DNA from: Nitrospira sp.
GTDB taxonomy: Bacteria > Nitrospirota > Nitrospiria > Nitrospirales > Nitrospiraceae
Assembly (NCBI GenBank): GCA_029194665.1
Contig: JARFXO010000005.1
Location: forward strand, 248,001 to 312,000
Length of the DNA stretch: 64,000 nucleotides
Direction: 5' to 3'
Shown here: positions 59,999 to 64,000 of the stretch, one piece after another
Layout: the number at the start of each line of letters is the position of its first letter
Numbering within the stretch: position 1 is the first letter of the stretch
Program-made: the position numbers and the translations under genes
The notes under the pieces: model-generated
The model's input: only the letters and a program-made list of their open reading frames with translations
Databases searched by the model: none
Told to the model about the DNA's origin: nothing

Positions 59999-61786
59999 AT
60001 GCGGACGTTGCGAATCGCGATGGCACAGATGAACCCAACTGTCGGGGATCTAACCGGCAATGTCCACCGCATTACGACCTGGCTGCGAGACGCGAAGAAG
60101 GCCAGAGCCGACGTAGTTGTATTTCCTGAGCTGGCCATTACCGGTTATCCGCCCGAAGACCTGCTGCTCAGGTCGCAGTTTGTGACGGATAACCTACGGG
60201 CACTGAACGAGATCACGCAAGTCTGTCGCGGTTTGGTTGCTGTGGTAGGGTATGTTGGGCAGGAGGAGCAAATCGACCCGCATTCGCCCCGGCGGTCGAT
60301 CGTCTCAGCCGGGCGGCATACGCTCTACAATGCGGCAGCATTGATCGCCGATCGCAAGTTAGTCGGTAGTTATAGAAAGTGGTGTTTACCCAACTATGGG
60401 GTGTTCGATGAAAGCCGCTATTTTCGTCCCGGGCTGAGAGTCCCGTTGCTCCTCGTTAACGGCACGACAATCGGAGTGAGTATCTGCGAAGATATTTGGT
60501 TGCACGAAGGGCCTACTCGGGTACAAGCAGCGGCTGGTGCTGAGGTGATCGTCAATATCAATGCCTCGCCCTTTCATGTCGGCAAAAGTCGTTTAAGGGA
60601 GCAGATGCTGGCGACGAGAGCGAGGGAACAGGGAGTCATTGTTACATATACGAACATGGTTGGGGGGCAAGACGAGTTGGTCTTCGACGGGAACAGCTTG
60701 ATTCTAGACCAATCAGGGAATGTGATCGCACGTGGTCACGCGTTTCGGGAAGAGTTACTTGTGGCCGATTTGAACGTGGATGCCGTTTCACGTGGACCTG
60801 CGGCGAGCGGGCGTAGGGCGGCATTGACCGGAAAAGTTGGTTCAGCCGTCGATCGTCTCGTGGTGAACGAGACGGCGGTAAAAAAGAAGCATCGGCCTCG
60901 ACTCGTGTCAGGGCTAGCGGAGGCATTGGCTGAGATCGAGGAGGCGTATCACGCTCTGGTACTGGCCGTGAAAGATTATGTCCAAAAGAATGGATTTACG
61001 CGAGTGGTGATCGGGCTGAGCGGCGGAGTAGATTCGGCAGTGACCGCGGCAATCGCTGTGGATGCCCTTGGTGCCAAGCAAGTGCTCGGTATCTTCATGC
61101 CGTCTCCGTACACCTCACATGAAAGTGAAGAGGATGTTGTGGAACTCGTACGGTGTCTCGGCATCGACTTGAATACCATCCCGATTACCCCGACATTTGA
61201 AGCCTATCGACAGTCTCTGGTACCGTCATTTGTCGATTGCTCGGAGGACATCACCGAGGAAAACCTCCAGGCTCGCATTCGCGGCAATCTACTCATGGCT
61301 GTATCCAATAAGTTCGGGCATCTGGTTCTGGCCACTGGAAACAAAAGCGAGGTAAGTGTGGGGTACTCGACTCTGTACGGCGACATGGCCGGTGGGTTCG
61401 CCGTCATTAAGGATGTTCCGAAGACGATGGTCTACGGCCTGGCGCGGTTCCGCAATGAACGTGGTCCGTCGCCTGTGATTCCCAAAGGTATCCTGGACCG
61501 ACCTCCGACCGCCGAGTTGAGGCCGAATCAAAAGGATGAAGATTCTCTTCCTCCGTACGCCGTTCTCGATCCCATTCTTCAGGCGTATGTCGAAGAAGAC
61601 CGCTCGCTCGACGACATCGTCGAGGCAGGATTCGATCGCGCGACGGTTTCACGCGTGGTCCGGATGGTCGATAGCAGCGAGTTCAAGCGACGTCAGGCAC
61701 CTCTTGGCGTCAAGATCACTCACCGCGCCTTCGGCAAGGACCGACGAATGCCGATTACGAACGGCTACCGCATCAAGCAGCCATAG
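59999..61786 (+). CDS. nadE: Glutamine-dependent NAD+ synthetase
   Basis: 595 residues from ATG 59999 (MRTLRIAMAQMNPTVGDL), four bases after GGAG. A longer frame back to 59858 overlaps aroB. The N-terminal nitrilase-type amidase has the Glu in VVFPELAITGYPPEDLL, Lys in SYRKWCLPNYGVFDE and Cys in GVSICEDIW. The C-terminal synthetase has the PP-loop LSGGVDSAVTAA and ATGNKSEVSVGYSTLYGD. It converts deamido-NAD to NAD using ammonia from glutamine. Confidence 0.96.
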   Translation: MRTLRIAMAQMNPTVGDLTGNVHRITTWLRDAKKARADVVVFPELAITGYPPEDLLLRSQFVTDNLRALNEITQVCRGLVAVVGYVGQEEQIDPHSPRRSIVSAGRHTLYNAAALIADRKLVGSYRKWCLPNYGVFDESRYFRPGLRVPLLLVNGTTIGVSICEDIWLHEGPTRVQAAAGAEVIVNINASPFHVGKSRLREQMLATRAREQGVIVTYTNMVGGQDELVFDGNSLILDQSGNVIARGHAFREELLVADLNVDAVSRGPAASGRRAALTGKVGSAVDRLVVNETAVKKKHRPRLVSGLAEALAEIEEAYHALVLAVKDYVQKNGFTRVVIGLSGGVDSAVTAAIAVDALGAKQVLGIFMPSPYTSHESEEDVVELVRCLGIDLNTIPITPTFEAYRQSLVPSFVDCSEDITEENLQARIRGNLLMAVSNKFGHLVLATGNKSEVSVGYSTLYGDMAGGFAVIKDVPKTMVYGLARFRNERGPSPVIPKGILDRPPTAELRPNQKDEDSLPPYAVLDPILQAYVEEDRSLDDIVEAGFDRATVSRVVRMVDSSEFKRRQAPLGVKITHRAFGKDRRMPITNGYRIKQP

Positions 61787-62484
<698 letters not shown>

Positions 62485-62545
62485 CGCGGTAAGGGGTCCA
62501 GGCACTAGAACAGGATCGCGGAGGAACTTCATAAGGAGGACGGGG

Positions 62546-63955
62546 ATGAACGTGCGGGAGGTATTGGAGTTCGCCAAGAAACACAGGGTCCAGATGGTCG
62601 ATCTGAAATTCGTCGATCTGCCTGGAATGTGGCAACATATGACCATCCCTGTGAGCGAGCTGACGGAGGGGCTGTTCAAGGACGGGTCCGGCCTTGATGG
62701 GTCGTCGATTCGCGGCTGGAAGGCCATCAACAACAGCGATTTGTTGATGGTGCCGGACCCTGCCACGGCATGCCTGGATCCCTTCACCGCGGTCCCGACG
62801 CTCAGCCTGACCGGAAATGTCGCGGACCCGATTTCTCGGGAGAATTACGAACGTGATCCCAGGTTTATCGCGCAAAAGGCTGAGAAGTATCTCCAGAGTA
62901 CCAAGATCGGCGACAACTCATTCTGGGGGCCTGAAGCCGAGTTTTTTATCTTCGATCATGCTCGTTACGACCAAACCAGCCACAGCGGCTTCTACTATAT
63001 CGATTCGGAGGAAGGCGCCTGGAACATGGGGCAAGAGGGGATCAACCTGGGGGGGAAGATTCGGCATAAGCAGGGGTATTTCCCAGTGGCTCCAGCTGAT
63101 ACCCAGCAAGATATCCGGAGCGAGATGGTCCTGGAGATGGAAAAGGTCGGCATTGAGGTCGAGAAGCATCATCACGAGACAGCCTCGGCTGGGCAGGCCG
63201 AAATCGATATCCGATTTGATTCTCTCGTGCGAACCGCGGACAAGATGATGCTGTACAAGTACATCGTCAAAAACGTGGCGCGTCGACATGGGAAGACGGT
63301 GACATTCATGCCGAAGCCGCTCTTCAGTGATGCCGGATCGGGGATGCACACCCATCAGAGCATCTGGAAAGATGGGAAACCGCTCTTTGCCGGGAAAGAC
63401 TATGCCGGCATCTCACCGCTCTGTTTACATTATATCGGTGGCATCCTGAAGCATGCGCCGGCGCTGGCAGCCTTTACGAATCCGACGACGAACTCCTACA
63501 AACGCATCACCCCGGGGTTCGAAGCGCCGGTGCTGCTGGCCTATTCCAGCCGGAACCGATCGGCCGGCATCCGCATTCCAATGTACTCTCCAAGTCCGAA
63601 AGCGAAGCGGATCGAAGTGCGGTTTCCCGATCCATCCTGTAATCCCTATTTGGCATTCTCTGCGATGCTCATGGCGGGGCTCGACGGCATTCAAAACAAG
63701 ATCAACCCAGGCGAGCCGGCCGAAAAAGACCTCTACGATCTCGATCCGAAGGAGGCGGCGAGTATTCCGACCATGCCGGGTAGTTTGGATGAGGCGATCA
63801 ACAGCCTAGAACGGGACCACCAGTTTCTCCTTAAAGGGGAAGTGTTTACCGAGGATCTGATCGAGGCCTGGATCGGCTATAAGCGAAGCAAGGAGATTGA
63901 TCAGATGCGCGTGCGGCCACACCCCCACGAGTTCTTTCTCTATTACGACGTCTAG
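62546..63955 (+). CDS. glnA: Glutamine synthetase type I
   Basis: 469 residues, the normal GSI length. [27 protein letters not shown], the ATP-site [17 protein letters not shown], and NRSAGIRIP are intact. Tyr397 in [11 protein letters not shown] is the adenylylation site of the regulated GSI-beta type. It joins ammonia to glutamate. The start at ATG 62546 follows AAGGAGG. The pair glnB-glnA is likely co-transcribed. Confidence 0.97.
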   Translation: MNVREVLEFAKKHRVQMVDLKFVDLPGMWQHMTIPVSELTEGLFKDGSGLDGSSIRGWKAINNSDLLMVPDPATACLDPFTAVPTLSLTGNVADPISRENYERDPRFIAQKAEKYLQSTKIGDNSFWGPEAEFFIFDHARYDQTSHSGFYYIDSEEGAWNMGQEGINLGGKIRHKQGYFPVAPADTQQDIRSEMVLEMEKVGIEVEKHHHETASAGQAEIDIRFDSLVRTADKMMLYKYIVKNVARRHGKTVTFMPKPLFSDAGSGMHTHQSIWKDGKPLFAGKDYAGISPLCLHYIGGILKHAPALAAFTNPTTNSYKRITPGFEAPVLLAYSSRNRSAGIRIPMYSPSPKAKRIEVRFPDPSCNPYLAFSAMLMAGLDGIQNKINPGEPAEKDLYDLDPKEAASIPTMPGSLDEAINSLERDHQFLLKGEVFTEDLIEAWIGYKRSKEIDQMRVRPHPHEFFLYYDV

Positions 63956-64000
63956 CTGTAGGGAGCCGTCGTCGGACACAGGTGGAGGGTTAGCGTTTCC

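Overview
The window looks like a piece of a Nitrospira-type chromosome (phylum Nitrospirota). This is an inference from gene order and protein character, not a database match. The indicators are a Gram-negative LPS-export cluster, a type IV pilus pilMNOPQ cluster, two almost identical tuf genes, and one long uninterrupted transcription/translation block. All clear protein genes and tRNAs read on the + strand; one weak open frame reads on the other strand.

Region 1 (1-9293) is an accessory, conflict-type operon and the most unusual part of the window. It encodes a TPR-CHAT protease (5' end outside the window), an LCAT-like alpha/beta hydrolase, a 62-residue protein ending in Cys, an E1-like ThiF-fold enzyme, a JAB/JAMM isopeptidase with a C-terminal E2-like module, an E2-like protein, a small membrane protein, and an 824-residue protein with two tandem beta modules and two CbbX-type AAA+ domains. 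The genes are tightly spaced or overlapping. The set (activating enzyme, conjugating enzyme, deconjugating enzyme, candidate modifier, protease and AAA+ motor) points to a bacterial ubiquitin-like modification system coupled to a caspase-like protease.

Region 2 (9294-14754) is a decayed boundary with an antitoxin-like pseudogene. It is followed by a DUF4112 membrane protein, a UvrD-family helicase, an exported zinc-metalloprotease-like protein and tRNA-Tyr, tRNA-Gly and tRNA-Thr.

Region 3 (14755-48300) is the information-processing block: tufA-rpmG-tRNA-Trp-secE-nusG-rplKA-rplJ/rplL-rpoBC, then rpsL-rpsG-fusA-tufB, then the S10, spc and alpha operons run together without a break (rpsJ to rplQ, with secY, adk, map and infA), closed by a strong terminator. 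Two oddities stand out. L10 and L7/L12 share one uninterrupted reading frame with an internal ribosome-binding site, and a long nested hairpin lies between rpsG and fusA. A consensus promoter stands before rpsL.

Region 4 (48396-53283) holds lptC-lptA-lptB-rpoN-hpf-rapZ: LPS transport, sigma-54, ribosome hibernation and an RNase adapter/P-loop regulator.

Region 5 (53326-58607) has a good promoter, a small MerR-like regulator and pilM-pilN-pilO-pilP-pilQ, ended by a terminator. Region 6 (58647-63955) has aroB (shikimate pathway), glutamine-dependent nadE, glnB (PII) and glnA (glutamine synthetase). Both of the last two keep the tyrosines used for covalent nitrogen control.

Several intergenic spaces carry related short palindromic repeats, including a family downstream of tRNA genes.
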